A stretch of DNA of 64,000 bases from Cyrtodaria siliqua (GCA_037043455.1 JAWPHD010000138.1:556846-620845); one strand, 5' to 3'. Counted from the first letter of the stretch, positions 22,761-34,934 are shown. Made by a program: numbers and translations. The notes: generated by a model from the letters alone, not told the origin.

Positions 22761-23160
22761 TGGATTGTAAAGATACGAAACTTGAAATATTTGCGTAGAA
22801 GAGTATCATTTATTTCACAGAATAATGTACAGCTCGATTTAATGCATTTGACCGGTTATTTATTTGCATTTTTCTGTGCACTTTATTGTGTTTGGTCAGA
22901 AAAACTCCTAATTTCCTCGAAAGTTTGAAAAAAAGACAAATGTTTAGACAAAACAATATTCAGCCGAGTGTTCAATAATGTATGGATCACATCTTGCGTC
23001 AATAAAGATAAAGCCAATAAGAATTATTTACCTTCTGTGTAAATTTGCACACCACTGAGGCGTTATTTCACCCCAAAATTTCGTTATTTCCACCACATCA
23101 ACGGGTAACGTATGGACATGGTGAACATGTTGTCAACCATCATGACTACATACGTCAAAT
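22761..23160. other. No supported feature
   Basis: AT-rich, no recognised repeat or gene. Confidence 0.4.
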
Positions 23161-23163
23161 TAA

Positions 23164-23533
23164 CACATTAGCACAGAAGCCCCGAAACAGTTCCCTTCTC
23201 TCTTGTTCAGCTGGCTTAAGTATGACATTCAAGCCAACCACAAACAAGATAACGGAGAACGTACATCCAGTGATGATGCCTATTTCTATGTTGCTCCAAT
23301 CCGTAGTGAATTCTTGGGTACTAAGCTGCAGATGTAGATTCTCTGTTTAACTCCGTATAACTCCGCATGAGTTTCATCACGACAGAGAGTATATGTTTGA
23401 TATAGTAATTACAAATGAGATCCGTAACCTAGCAAGCTGGATCCTTGCAGCATTGGACGAAACAGTGACTTGGGTACGCAGTAAGTTTAAACAAAGAAGT
23501 CAAGATGTTTGGTTGTCCGTAAAGTTCGTTTAA
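23164..23533 (+). other. Coding-like fragments of unknown origin
   Basis: Two adjacent stop-free runs in different frames have protein-like composition. The first, 23164-23337, includes FPSLLFSWLKYDIQANHKQD and SDDAYFYVAPIRSEFLG. The second, 23351-23533, includes EFHHDREYMFDIVITNEIRN and WVRSKFKQRSQDVWL. A single frameshift would join them. No start codon, splice context or known family is evident. It may be a remnant of a transposon or virus-like protein, or chance. Confidence 0.25.
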
Positions 23534-23814
23534 CAACACAGATCAAGCTAACTATACAGGTGGAATACATACCCAGCATCCTTTACAAACCTGTTCAGCG
23601 CTAGCCTAAATGACAAGGACGCCATTATAAAGTTGAATGACCAATCTTAGCAAAGAACTAGAGAATAAATAAGATAGGCCTACCAGGGAACTTCAATGTG
23701 TACATGTACCAGAGTGGTTAACAAGTTCCTTCGTCCTCTGGACTGGGGCTCTACACTCCTCTGGAAAGCTGCAACTTCCGGTATCATCGCTGACGGAAGA
23801 ATTTAAAGTGAAAA

Positions 23815-24180
23815 GTCTTGACATTGACCCCAGTGATCTCAAATGCAACACCAAGCTTTCTTTCTATATCGACTTCCTACACAGCAAGTTCTTTTCCAAT
23901 ATCCCATTCCTAACCGAAGTTTCTAATTTAAAAACAGTGACCTTGACCTTATACCCAGTGAACTCAAATGCAATTACATGCGACCTTTCTATACAAGCTA
24001 CATACATAGTAAGTTTTGTTTCAATATTTTATTCTTAAATGAAGTGGGACCATTTCTCTATTTTTAGTAACAGCGACCTAGACCTAGTGACCTCAAATGC
24101 AATACCCGCTTCCTTTTTCAAATACGCTACCTCCAGAGTAAGTTTCGTTCAATTATCTCATTCATAGGCGACACAACAAC
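23815..24180 (+). repeat. Tandem array, ~125-135-bp unit, three copies
   Basis: 'cttgacc..(a/c)ccagtga.ctcaaatgcaa' followed by 'ctttct..ta..aagctac' recurs three times. The same family forms the array at 48680-48910. A half-site-like 'gtgacc' is present in each unit. Confidence 0.75.
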
Positions 24181-24534
24181 TTTATCAAATTTTATATTAT
24201 ATGCGCTAGAGTGTTTAATATTTAACCAAGTTTGGTACATTGTCACAAGAAAGAACATGAGATAAGTTCTATATTGTTAAATATCCGATATTGGAGGTTT
24301 GCAAACTTGTTCGGCATTTTTATATAAAACAAAGACCTTGTAAAAGTTTGGTAAAGATCAATTGCAAAATAAAGGTGATAGAGTGTTAACAATGTAGAAT
24401 ATGGCAACATGACAGTTTCTTTTAAATAAAGTCACTCTTTTTTTAATATCTGAAAAAAGTGGTTTCCGATCTTGTACGAGCTTTAAAGACATAAGTTGGC
24501 AAAGATCAACTGGATTTTAGGGCGCACCAACATG

Positions 24535-24790
24535 CCAGGCTCATCCTCCAATTACATCAAGATAAAATATTGAGAATGGGCCTAGATATAATTTTACCCT
24601 GCAGAACTGCAGAGTTGCTGCAAATTCTACAATAGACACCCCATTTACGACGGAGTCACGTTTCCACGTTTGCATACGCGGTGTCATGATGAAGACCTTG
24701 AATGAGCATGATATAACAATACTAAAATGAACATTAAGGGAGTGGGGTGGTTGTAGGTTGTATTCTACCCCGGCAGCCACAAGGGGCAAT
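24535..24790 (-). repeat. Dispersed repeat R, minus copy
   Basis: The inverted counterpart lies at 41628-41905. Shared landmarks on the element strand are 'ccccttgtggctgcc(g/c)ggg', 'aaggtcttc.tcatgacaccg', 'gactccg/tcgtaaatgg.gtgtct', 'gcaactctgcagttctgcag' and 'aggatgagcctggca'. Both copies yield similar short frames ending LGPFSIFY.DV.GG, which suggests an old element with some former coding or simply shared sequence. A 'gacggacgac' run follows at 24834. Confidence 0.8.
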
Positions 24791-24839
24791 TACAAACTGA
24801 ATACGCTAGAGTGTTAACAACAGAAAGTTAACAGACGGA

Positions 24840-25655
24840 CGACAAACAGACGAATGCGTCTTATATTAATCTCGTCTAGACCTCGAAAGAATAACAAAAT
24901 ATAGAACGAAGTAAAGCTGATCGGTATTTTTTAAAGACAAGTTTTAAAGTATTCAAACGCATTACGTTGATATCACATTGCCTATAGGAAGGCATTTTTG
25001 GGTAAATATGGGGAAATCCCCGTCATATTCCATTTGAATTTGTTCAACCTGAACTTATTTACGTTGAATACACACGGATCTGGTAATATGATAGCAAGTC
25101 AGTTCACTATTTACCGACCTACTTTAAGTAAACATTCACAAACTCTTAAAAAGGTATAATAGCTTTTTATCGAGAATAGTTTTACTTTTGCAGGGACCAA
25201 TGTGTTTTACCATCCTGAACATATATAGTAAGTAATCGCATGCTTAAATCAAATATGACTATTATATACTTATAAAACAAACAGCGATAAGAGGGGAATA
25301 AGCTTTTATTCAAAACGTGTTTGCCACATAAACCATATTCGGGGTTTAGTTACGTTCATTTAGTCATCTACCACGTCTATGTATGGTCCAGTTTGCGTGT
25401 TTCCTAAGTCGTATGCCAAGCATTTTGTATTTTATGAACGAGGGGTGGGAATGTCAAGGTAGACAAACGATCATGTATGCCCAATTATAACACGAAGACG
25501 TAGGATCACAAATTGTCGATAAAACTGCTTATACGTTAGGGTACTTTTCACTTTAGTACAATTTTGAGAGCTGACCTTGGTGAAATATAAAATGGGTAGA
25601 TTATAAACTGAAACCGTTGAAAGTGTAACTTTAAGCTTTGTATACTTATTTGTTT
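24840..25655. other. No supported feature
   Basis: AT-rich spacer. Confidence 0.4.
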
Positions 25656-25660
25656 TCTAG

Positions 25661-25704
25661 AGGGAGGGTGTTGGGGGCGTGGGGTATGGGGGAGGGGGAG
25701 GGAG
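25661..25704 (+). other. G-quadruplex-prone tract
   Basis: At least six runs of three to five G lie within 44 bp. No gene context is visible. Confidence 0.5.
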
Positions 25705-27930
25705 GCGCTGTATCCGAACGATCAGACACAATGTCCTTTATTTAAGACTTCTACATTACCAAACAAGCACCTTCGTCATCGACAACGCTTGGGGTCATGT
25801 ACGTTGCTCAAAGCGTTGCTTCAATGGTGCTTTTATGATGAGGAACGGATGGATCAAGTGTTTTAGAATAGGGTTTCAAAACCTCTTCTCCTTCCTAGAC
25901 ATACTCTCTCATATTTAAACATGTTATGCTACTGAATGCGAGAAGGTCAAACAAAGAGACAGAATAAACGTTCCACACACCCACAACCACATCTCCATAT
26001 CCCCAAAATAAATAATTAACATAATTTAAATTGGTCACGACAGTTGATTTTTTCATTTTGGTGACAATTTTGATGCGTGATGACATCTAAAAGATAGATA
26101 AAAGAAGGAAAAAATAGAAAGTAAAAAGAACTGCAGTTGTTTTGCGTCCTGTACCCAGAAAACATGTTTACTATTATATTTTTATTTAAACGAATTCATA
26201 TCGAATAGAAACGTAATAAAATGTATTTACTGTTTTTCCGATATAATTGTTATAGTCATCACTAATCTAGAACTGAAATGAATGGTTATTCTCACATAAA
26301 TTTACCCGGCACGAGTCATTGTTTTACAATTCTTATTTCAGTAATAAAGATGACATGTAGTGTAGTATACATATATTATATACAGTTGTATGTTCTATTA
26401 TGATGCAAAAAATAAAAAATAAATTTATTAAAAAAGAAAATCATTGCAACATTCGTTGTTTGATTTGCACAAGGTTATATGAACGCCTGTTCAAACTGGT
26501 AATTCAACATTATTTATTATGCCAAGTTTACAATTGCAAAAATCCCACAATGCACTGCTTCAAAGTTTTCAATCTTGGTCAACATCTGATTCACTGAGTA
26601 GTACTATATTGTCACAGGAGTTAATTAACAACTGCACAGTAGCATATTAAAAGCTGATTAATCAGAAGTTATTGTCGAAGGTCTATTATTTAACCTACAA
26701 ATAAAAAAAAAATACACTAATATATGGTATATACGTAAATTAAAACGATTTTCATATAACGAACAAACCTAGATCAAGGTGATCGACATTTTTATTTTAA
26801 TGATAACGCCCTGAAAAGCTGAACGTTAAACATTGAAGAAGGTGAGTCCCGTTGCCATCACATCGCCTTTATAAATTTAGGTTAATCCCCATCGTAATCC
26901 ACCGCACTCAGTGTGTCAGTGTATTTTAGGTATCCCAATACGTGTGTATACAAAATGACAACTTCCTTCTGAACATTGAACTGCTGAAATATTGTATCTA
27001 TATTTAAAACCCCAAAATTCGGTCCACGAATGAAAAGAAATACATTTCTAAATATAATATTATACTTAGTGATTTCCCATACAATGTCATGCATAGTTTG
27101 GCGGAAGAAAAACTCTACATTATATAGGACAATGCTTTATATTGTTTTTGGAGATATGTAACCAATTTAATAAAATACTTGTCATTCCACCATCGTCTGA
27201 ACATACTAAATGTGTGCTTAAAGCTACACAATTCCGATAAAAGGCACACTAGAACTGTACAAATGTAACGGTCATTACGCATGTTGTTCTAAGTGATTAC
27301 TGTATACGTGTGGGTTCATATATACAACATGCGCACTACCTAAATTCACTGAATATTAATGAGATAAGGCGGTACTGTATGTGACGCTTCAGGTACTTTG
27401 TGAATCGACCACTGGTCTTATAACGGGTATAAAAGCGGATTTTAGCAGACGGCATTTTACCACCGAAGTGATGAGACCAATCTCCAGTAGAAAAACCTAA
27501 TAGGAAATACAAGTCATTAGAAATTGAAAAGGAAGCTAAAGATGTACTTACTCAAACAACCTTATAAGTCCATATTTATACATAATCCAAAACAATACCT
27601 ATAATTAAACGTAGCGGCCTTTTAACAAAGACCCTGTCCAACTATCGCGTTGCATCAAAGAAACTATTATATACAAATAATCCTCCATTTTTATTTGTGT
27701 GTATGTATGTGTGTGTAGTGTATATTGACACAAAACACAAGGGAGACATTGTTTATCGAAATTGGAATATTGGTAGAGGCTCGTAACTAATGGTAAAGAT
27801 GGAGATATAGTATTTGTTATGTGAAGTTATGCATGCATGGTTTACAAATATTAGTAGATTATAAATCAACATAGTTTTAATGAATTCCTCTTAATTTATG
27901 CATGAATTTAAATTTTGAAATCGAAAATAA
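25705..27930. other. No supported gene; TATA-like motif at about 27430
   Basis: Mostly AT-rich DNA. 'gggtataaaagcgg' near 27426-27440 resembles a core TATA box, with sequence downstream that has no long open frame. An 84-codon stop-free minus frame at 26882-27130 has no recognised family. Confidence 0.35.
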
Positions 27931-27934
27931 AATG

Positions 27935-28135
27935 GATAGAGAGACACAGAGACAGAGAGAGACATAGAGAGTCAAAAAGAGGTAGAAGGAAAGAGAGAAA
28001 AAGAGAGAGAGACACACACACACACAGAAAGAGAGATACAGAGAAAGAAAGAAAGCGAGAGGGACGGAGGGAAAGGAGTGAGAAAGGAGGAGAGAGAGTG
28101 GGAGAAGGAAGGAGTGGGGTGGAAGGCATTGAGAG
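27935..28135 (+). repeat. Purine-rich low-complexity tract (GA)n with a (CA)n core
   Basis: About 200 bp of nearly pure purine on + (agagacaga-type units) is interrupted by a (CA)9-like run near 28011-28025. The open frames on both strands here are low-complexity artefacts. Confidence 0.9.
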
Positions 28136-28710
28136 AGAAAGAGTTTCTATATAGTCTTATAAACATAGGCGTAAGAGCACCCCAATGTTTCGGGGTGGGC
28201 CCCAATATTGATGTTTTCACGAAACAAAAAAAATGCAACATAAATGTATGAATTGGCAATCTGAACATTAAAATTCTGATTGATAATATTTCAAAATCAA
28301 AGAAAATATGAAAGATGTCAGCTTCCGTCTGTATGACAGGGTAAGTGTTAACTAAAAACCGAAAGTTTTAGTATAACAGTTAAGTTCAAATACTAGTAAT
28401 TAACCTTTCCTAAGTTTATTGATTTGTGAAGTAATTTGAAATGAAAGCTGGCCCGTAACCAGCCCTGAAATTTAACCGAGGCATATCCCTTATGTTGGTG
28501 TCCGGTGGCATTAACCTCCCTCTCCGCCCTAGATTTTTTTTAATGTCCTTCAATGTGTTGCATTCCCCCCCAGGGTCCTTATATACTAGTATATAGTTGT
28601 TTTTATGTAAAGTATGTACATTCCCAAAATCCAACCAAGGCAAATACCTCTGTGCCCCAGTGTAGCTACGGACCTGGAAAAGCAATATGTTGAAAAGCAA
28701 TGGTTTATAT

Positions 28711-28792
28711 TCACGGTGGACAGACGTAACGGACACTGGCTGCTCAAAACAGCGTTACCTTGATCCTGGTTACTCTTGTAAAGGACCCAGGT
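28711..28792 (+). repeat. Left inverted repeat of the candidate element
   Basis: Begins 'cacggtggacagacgtaacg' and continues 'gctgctcaaaac..cgttac'. It matches the reverse complement of 32497-32580 over about 82 bp with scattered differences. Confidence 0.8.
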
Positions 28793-29667
28793 GGGTCGTA
28801 AACTGTTAAAACATATTTAATATTAATTTAAAATAAGACACTTTTTTAAAAATGATCGCACCCACGGAACACTAGATGCATTTGTGTGTCTGAATTCATG
28901 AAGAACGGGTTATAAAAAGAGTGTTTTAGAAGTGAAAGAACGCGCACTGTTTACACACCGACGCGTGACAGTAGTCTAGTTCTATGAAAAGTGTTTATTT
29001 CAAAAATGGTGACTGCTATTGGCATATGCTATGTCTGGAATTATGTATGTTCATCCATAACATCCATTGGACGTATTTTATACATAATAATATCTACCGA
29101 TTGCCAGAAGCGTTAAGTTGTTTGTGCATTGCAAAGTAACGGATCCTGTTTGCTCATGGCACCGGATCCTGTTTGCTTCTGACACAGGATCCTAGTCGGT
29201 AGTTGCAAACATACATCTTGAAAAAACGACTAGATACGTCCCCCTGTTCGAACTATCTCGGTTTGATATCAGCGGTGGAAGATAAAGCTGCGCCATTTTC
29301 AATTGGGTGGGGTTTGTGTGGGAGTCAACTTACGGAAACCCTCCAAACATTGGCGAGGAACTCGTACACTTCAAGGGGGCTGGCGTGGTCTACTTGATAG
29401 CACGCTGCATTTGACCCGGATGAAGCCTTATCGCCGCAAGTCAATTTCTTCTGTGTATTATTGAGTAAAACGTGTTTCTTCTCGTCCGTCCGATTGGTAT
29501 GTACACCAGTTCTGTGTTTCGGAGTCTATCCTTGGAACAATTTGCTAATCACAGGAAAATATATTCGTAAGTAAGATTAGGGCAGCTTCTCGGATTTGTA
29601 TGTACCCTTCCTTTCTTTTGGGCGACCGGCTATAAATATTCAATATAATGTCTTGATAAACAATTAA

Positions 29668-31028
29668 ACAACATTCAGCTAAATGTTATGTGATAACCTT
29701 TTCAAATCATAGGATGACTCCGATGAGGGTGCTCCCCTCGAAATCCGCTAGTGCTTAAACAAAAGTGGCAACATTCTCAATAAAATTTTCTCTAGAATTA
29801 CATTATATGTATAAAATAATGAAAACTTTTACCATTGGTAAATGCCTATTTAAAACTTGTAATTGACATTTTCAGTAAGTATTCGGATATTATAAACGAA
29901 AAGCTAAGCTTTTCTGTAGGAGGTATTCAATGTATTACTTTATACAATTATATTAATTTGTGAATAAATGTACATTAAGAGTTATTTTAAACAAAATATC
30001 TAAATAAAAAACGTTTTCTTATTTGTTGCGTACAACAACGGTGGCATCTCTATACGACATGTCAGCCTACATTATGCCAACACTCATGTATATAGTTGTT
30101 CATATTGCTGCATTTGTATTACTTGTAATATTTGATTTTTTATTCATTGATGTATTTTGTTTTTAAGTATCATTTATGATCAAACAATTGTTACCTGTTA
30201 GGGGCTCAACTTCATGAACTTGTTTATTCCCAGATACGCTGTGGTTCGTTTTTCCCCACTATTTTATATCTTATTAGACGCTGAGATGTTGATGACATAG
30301 TCTGAATCCTTATATCCTCTCGCCCCTACTACAACATTCAGCTAAATGTCATGTGATAACCTTTTCAAATCATAGGATGACTCCGATGAGGGTGCTCCCC
30401 TTGAAATCCGCTAGTGCTTTAAAAGTGGCAACATTCTCAATAAAATTTTCTCTAGAATAATATGTATAAAATAATGAAAACTTGCGGATTCAAAGTTTAC
30501 CATTGGTAAATGCCTCTTTAATACTTGTAATTGACATTTTCAGTTAGTATTCGGAGATTATAACGAAAAGCTAAGCTTTTCTATAGGAGGTGTTCAATGT
30601 ATTACTTTATACAATTATATTTATTTGTGAATAAATGTACATTAAGAGTTATTTTAAACAAACTATGTAAATAAAAAAAACGTTTTCTTATTTGTTGCGT
30701 ACAACAACGGTGGCCTCTCTATACGACATGTCAGCCTACATTATACTTACACTCATGTATATAGTCTACGTCATTAGTTGTTCATATTACTGCATTTGTA
30801 TTACTTGTAATATTTGATTTTTTATTCATTGATGTATTTTGTTTTTAAGTATCATTTATGATCAAACAATTGCTACCTGTTAGGGGCTTAACTAGGGCGT
30901 TGCTAGTGTGGTCCCGCGGTTTTATTCCCAGATACGCTGTGGTTCGTTTATTCTCACTATTTTATATCTTATTTGACGCTGACATGTTGATGATATAGTC
31001 TGAATCCTTATATCCCCTCGCCCCTACT
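29668..31028 (+). repeat. Tandem duplication, two ~660-700-bp copies
   Basis: Copy 1 is 29668-30330 and copy 2 is 30331-31028. Both begin 'acaacattcagctaaatg(t/c)' and end 'tatatcc(t/c)ctcgcccctact'. Copy 2 carries small insertions, including about 26 bp near 30893-30920. The copies are close to identical elsewhere, so this is the youngest large duplication in the window. No coding sense. Confidence 0.93.
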
Positions 31029-31159
31029 TTTTCGTGTTTTTTTGTTGTTGTTTTTTATGTATTGTGTTGTTTTTTAATTTTCGGATTTTTGCAGACAGTG
31101 TGTACACAGCTGCGTGCTCTAAGATAATGCCTTTTGAATAAAGCTTTTTTTTTAAATAT

Positions 31160-31405
31160 TGAATGTTTAACGGCTCATCAACACAGTATAGGTTATTTAG
31201 AGCCGCCCCAGAGAGAGAGGAAGGATACATAGGAATACGGGAACCGTACCCTACTCTTATTATCGAATTATTTAACGTGCTCGGAGGATAGACCGATACA
31301 CGAGACCGCCCGGTTTACGTCCCCATTTGACGGACGAGGATAAGGGAAAGTATCTTGCCTAAGAACACACCGACGGAACTCAGTGGCACCACGGAGGATT
31401 AAATC
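31160..31405 (-). mobile_element. tRNA-derived SINE, family A, copy 2
   Basis: Plus-orientation landmarks are 'tttaacggctcatcaacaca', 'gagccgccccagagagagag', 'aacgtgctcggagga', 'gcccggtttacgtccccatt' and 'gacggacgagg', ending at a decayed tRNA-like head ('cagtggcaccacgg..aatccggggcc'). It is inserted inside the candidate 3.9-kb element. Confidence 0.85.
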
Positions 31406-31767
31406 CGGGGCCTCCGGTTACACATATAAAAACTGGTTGAGGTCATTGTCGTGTAAAACGGCGACAGAAACCGTCATGCAGCGCGCTGCGGGGAAAGTAA
31501 GTTTGGTTAATGTCTATTGCGGACCCATAGTTTATTTTAGGGTACTGTCGACGGAAGACAGGTCGTGAACAGAGAATTATCTCAAGGCGCAAATGTATAT
31601 ACACGAACGTAGGTCCGGAGTACATTTGTTTAGCATTGTACCTTGTTCAACATAGACGTATTTAGCCAAACTCACCACCAGATTCTATCACTATAACAAG
31701 ATCACATCCACTACATTCAATATTGGGCTGTTCTTTTTTTATTTTCCATCATGCTGTCGCATGAATG

Positions 31768-31985
31768 ATTTTAGTACCGGTGGTCCACAGTGGTGAGGCA
31801 CTGTTTCAAGTTCACCTCTGCTGTCGTGGGTACGAATCCAGCTCGTTCCAAGATTTCATGAGGCATGCAGTACTTGCCCTATTTATGAAAATGTGGATGG
31901 TCTGCCTCCCCAACGAAAAACTCGACCATCATATATAACATAAAATGTGCTGAAGATGACTTAAAACACCATGCAACCAACAGAT
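31768..31985 (+). mobile_element. tRNA-derived SINE, family B, copy 2 (with head)
   Basis: The head shows an A-box-like 'tggtccacagtggtgagg' and a B-box-like 'gggtacgaatccagc' spaced as in a tRNA. The family B body follows ('ggatggtctgcctcc', 'cgaccatcatat', 'gatgacttaaaacaccatgc'). Confidence 0.8.
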
Positions 31986-32496
31986 TTTGTTTTTTTATTG
32001 GTTGTTTTGGTGGAGCCAAAGTCCCGATCGTCGTTTTCTCTTTAATCTGAAGGTATATAGAAAACAATCTATCAACCAGGATCCGGTGCCAAAGATACAG
32101 ATTGTGTCCGTTGCCAGAATCTCAAGCATTTTTTACAAAGCAACCAGGGTCCGGTGCTCTGAAATTTAGACATGATGTAAATATTTGCAGATGTTTAGAC
32201 TAAACAGTTATCTTTATTGAACAACAGCAGTTGCAAACCAGTTTGGGAACACATTAAATCAGTCAGAGAGAACATAACATTATGGAAGTTTGGCTTTTTA
32301 AAGTCATCAACTTTGTATCGACCGGTTAAAAGTAAACTTGTCAGGAATTATTCTGCATTTGTTGTACATAAAGAACATGTATTTCGAAGGATATGATATT
32401 CAAAAGTTCCGTCGCATAAAGTTTTTCTCTTATACATACGATACTGTATATGTTCGAACTTTTTGACACCAGTGTCCATTTTCCCTCTGTTTTTTA

Positions 32497-32580
32497 CCAA
32501 CCAGGGTCCGTTACAAGTGCAACCAGAATCAACGTAACGCAGTTTTGAGCAACCAGGGTCCGTTACGTCTGTCCACCGTG
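32497..32580 (-). repeat. Right inverted repeat of the candidate element
   Basis: Reverse complement of 28711-28792. It contains 'aaccagggtccgttac' twice. Confidence 0.8.
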
Positions 32581-32649
32581 ATATTAGCAATGAGTCTTCG
32601 CGATTGAGCATATATATGTAAAGTAACTTAATTAATACGAATTTGTTAA

Positions 32650-32735
32650 TCGGCCTCCGTAGCGCAGTAGGTTAACGCGCTGTCTCAGTATGCGTTCAAG
32701 GTTGCGGACGGGGTTCTAGCCCGGGCCTTAGTACT
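32650..32735 (+). mobile_element. tRNA-like sequence, probably a SINE head
   Basis: 'gtagcgcagtaggttaacgcg' resembles an A box with D arm, and 'ggggttctagccc' a B box, about 45 bases apart. The stems do not close into a clean cloverleaf and a T-run follows ('tactttttaaaaca'), so a tRNA-derived SINE remnant is more likely than a working tRNA gene. Confidence 0.55.
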
Positions 32736-32740
32736 TTTTA

Positions 32741-33534
32741 AAACATTTTTTTTTTTATGAATTTTACTTTTTATGAAGAAGTAATATTCAAATGCCTTTC
32801 ACATTCGTCAGATTTAAATATTAACAAACATTTATATAATAGCACGGATACAAACACGGTTTTACGCACGCACCCACAAAAGCTCGCACGCAAGAACGAT
32901 CCTTTTATTTTGTGCAAATTGTGACTCTTATTATTTTCCCAAGAAGCTCCGGAATTGAAAAATGTAACTGAATGATAGACGGATGGGTGACCTTCATGTG
33001 TATATCCCTTCATTATATCCTGAAAACTACGATTTGCGAGAAATAATATTGCTGGTCTTTTTCCAACAAAAGAAAATTCCATATACATTGTATATAACTT
33101 AATTTCAACAGTCTCATTGTAAACAATAATTTCTCCCTATCCGGAGTCAACACTTGAGCATGTATTTCACGTTACACGCTATTGGCTACCGATACACGCT
33201 CTCTGTATATGTATACATGTATAATATGTGTGTGATTTTGGATTATTTCAAGGATATTTTAGGAAATAAGTATATACAATATATGGAACATATGTGGAAT
33301 ACGCGGGTAAGTGTTTATCATTCTCTACATAGTTATGTATTATACGTTATGCCTTACGCATTTTACTTGTTCCCTTTCGTTCAACATTACAAACATGTAT
33401 ATAGTTACATTGCACGCCATTAAATATCCTAATCGAGTTGAATAGTCTGTAGTTATCGGATATCTGAGCGAATTGCTATGTGTGTATAAGCGTTTATTTA
33501 TCCTCGCTGTATTGCACTAAGCATTTTAGCGAGC
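32741..33534. other. No supported feature
   Basis: AT-rich spacer with short chance open frames. Confidence 0.4.
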
Positions 33535-33700
33535 AGACCTAGGTTTTAAGTCTCATCCGAAGGACTGGTAAGGTAGGAAATACTTTTGAAATATTTCGAT
33601 AATTAACCCAAATTCGGTCCTGGCTGGGATTGAACGCGCGATCCCTGGGTTACTAAGCCGCAATGCTAGCCATTACACCACGGCGCTACCTAGCGAATTG
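33535..33700 (-). mobile_element. tRNA-derived SINE on minus
   Basis: On the minus strand 'gcgccgtggtgtaatggctag' is an A-box-like start and 'gcgcgttcaatcccagcc' a good B box, followed by a body running to 'ggatgagacttaaaacctag'. No second copy was recognised in the window. Confidence 0.7.
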
Positions 33701-34157
33701 CTATATAAACGTTTAGGCTTATATACCCGTAATCGCTGGGTGGTACAATTTCAAAGTTACCGAAGCGTTTATCACGCCTATTATGCAAATGCCTCGATAT
33801 ACGCTATGACAATATACTAGCCTAAACAATGTAGACAACACAACCAGCACAGAACTTCATCTATAGGCGTTCTTATGTTTAAAAAAACTTGAAATTGTAT
33901 TATTTTATCGGGATTGTGTAGCTTTAAGGGAGAAAAATCATCAGATACCGTTTACAAACTTACTTTATCACATAACATGCGGTGTGTGTAATAACACCAT
34001 TCAATATCTTCGATATTCAACTAGTGGTATAACATAACGTTAGTGACGTCATGGATGTCACGTTAATGTACGTGTTCTGACGTGTTAAAGCGACAGGCAA
34101 AATGCAATAAAAGTCGATATGTGAGTTATGTGATAAATAGAATCTAACATTCGTTCG
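33701..34157. other. No supported feature
   Basis: AT-rich. Contains one TGACGTCA-like site ('gtgacgtcatgg' at about 34044). Confidence 0.4.
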
Positions 34158-34320
34158 CATTCATTATTAAATTTATTAAACGAGTTGGCAAAATGATATA
34201 ATGCGAGGCTCTTCTCGTTAGCAAAAATGATATAATGCTCGGCAAGAGCCTCACATTATATCATTTTGCAAACTCGTTTAATAAATTCAATAATGAATGA
34301 GTACTCATGTAAGATCCTCT
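34158..34320. repeat. Fold-back (palindromic) element, copy 2
   Basis: The arm 'cattcattattaaatttatt' with 'aaacgagttggcaaaatgat' is mirrored at 34250-34300. The centre duplicates 'cgaggctctt..gatataatg..ctcggcaagagcctc'. The right flank 'actcatgtaagatcctctat' is the inverse of the left flank of copy 1 (2680-2700), so the two copies lie in opposite orientation and share an outer terminus as well as the palindrome. Confidence 0.8.
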
Positions 34321-34930
34321 ATTTATAACATGGTAATTCGGAAAGTCAACCATTTTGAATGCGAAACATGTTCCAATCATCCTCTGTATTAATTAATATA
34401 TATATGATATGGAACGAGTTCCCATTTAATATAAGATTTATGAAACGAGATATGATTAGTGTTTGTTTTTTTAATTTAACGAGCCTCTTGGCGACTTAAA
34501 ATTAAAAATAGTTCATAACGAGTTTCTCAAAAAGCAGTAACATGAAGCGACATTAAAACACAATCTGACATTCTTTTGAGAATGATGCGTCAAACAGAAG
34601 GAATCTTAGAATATCTGTTCTTATGATTTTGGCAGCTTTTGCAAGACTTATGACTTCTTCATAATCAGTGCCCCACTGACATTTCGTCATTGAGTTCTGC
34701 TACAGTAAGACTTTTTCATCGTTCTCATAATTTATAGAAAGATAGTTTTCCAATTCCCAAGACCAAACATCCTTTGAGTATAGTATACAGTCTAAACCGC
34801 AATTGCATAGGTAAACAAGATGTTTACAAACATTGGTACCGAGATTTGGTTGCTGATAACGCAACTGTTTCTTTTTCCATATTGTGTTTGCGTTCTAGTT
34901 ATATATGGTTATATATATCCCATTGTGCCT
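34321..34930. other. No supported feature
   Basis: AT-rich spacer. Confidence 0.4.
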
Positions 34931-34934
34931 GGAT

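Larger units (their letters stand above)
28705..32590. mobile_element. Candidate 3.9-kb element with inverted ends and subterminal motifs
   Basis: Inverted copies of about 80 bp (28711-28792 and 32497-32580) face each other. Inside each end a short motif, 'aaccagg(g/a)tccg' or its complement, recurs: near 28729-28790 and 29135-29185 on the left, and 32078-32155 and 32497-32565 on the right. Clustered subterminal motifs of this type often bind a transposase. The interior holds a tandem duplication and two SINE insertions and no recognisable transposase, so the element would be non-autonomous or eroded. It could also be two unrelated inverted copies of a short repeat. Confidence 0.45.

Noticed and set aside
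24541..24789. 82-codon minus frame as a conserved gene (LGPFSIFY ending, also at 41695-41883)
   Set aside because: Both lie wholly within dispersed repeat R, and their upstream parts disagree in frame.
26882..27130. 84-codon stop-free minus frame (IRGPNFGVLNIDTIFQQF)
   Set aside because: Phe/Ile-rich composition follows AT richness; no recognised domain or gene context.
27908..28268. Charged RER-rich frame on plus and Ser/Leu-rich frames on minus
   Set aside because: Low-complexity purine tract, no start context or domain.
32650..32735. Functional tRNA gene
   Set aside because: Stems do not pair into a clean cloverleaf; a decayed SINE head explains it better.
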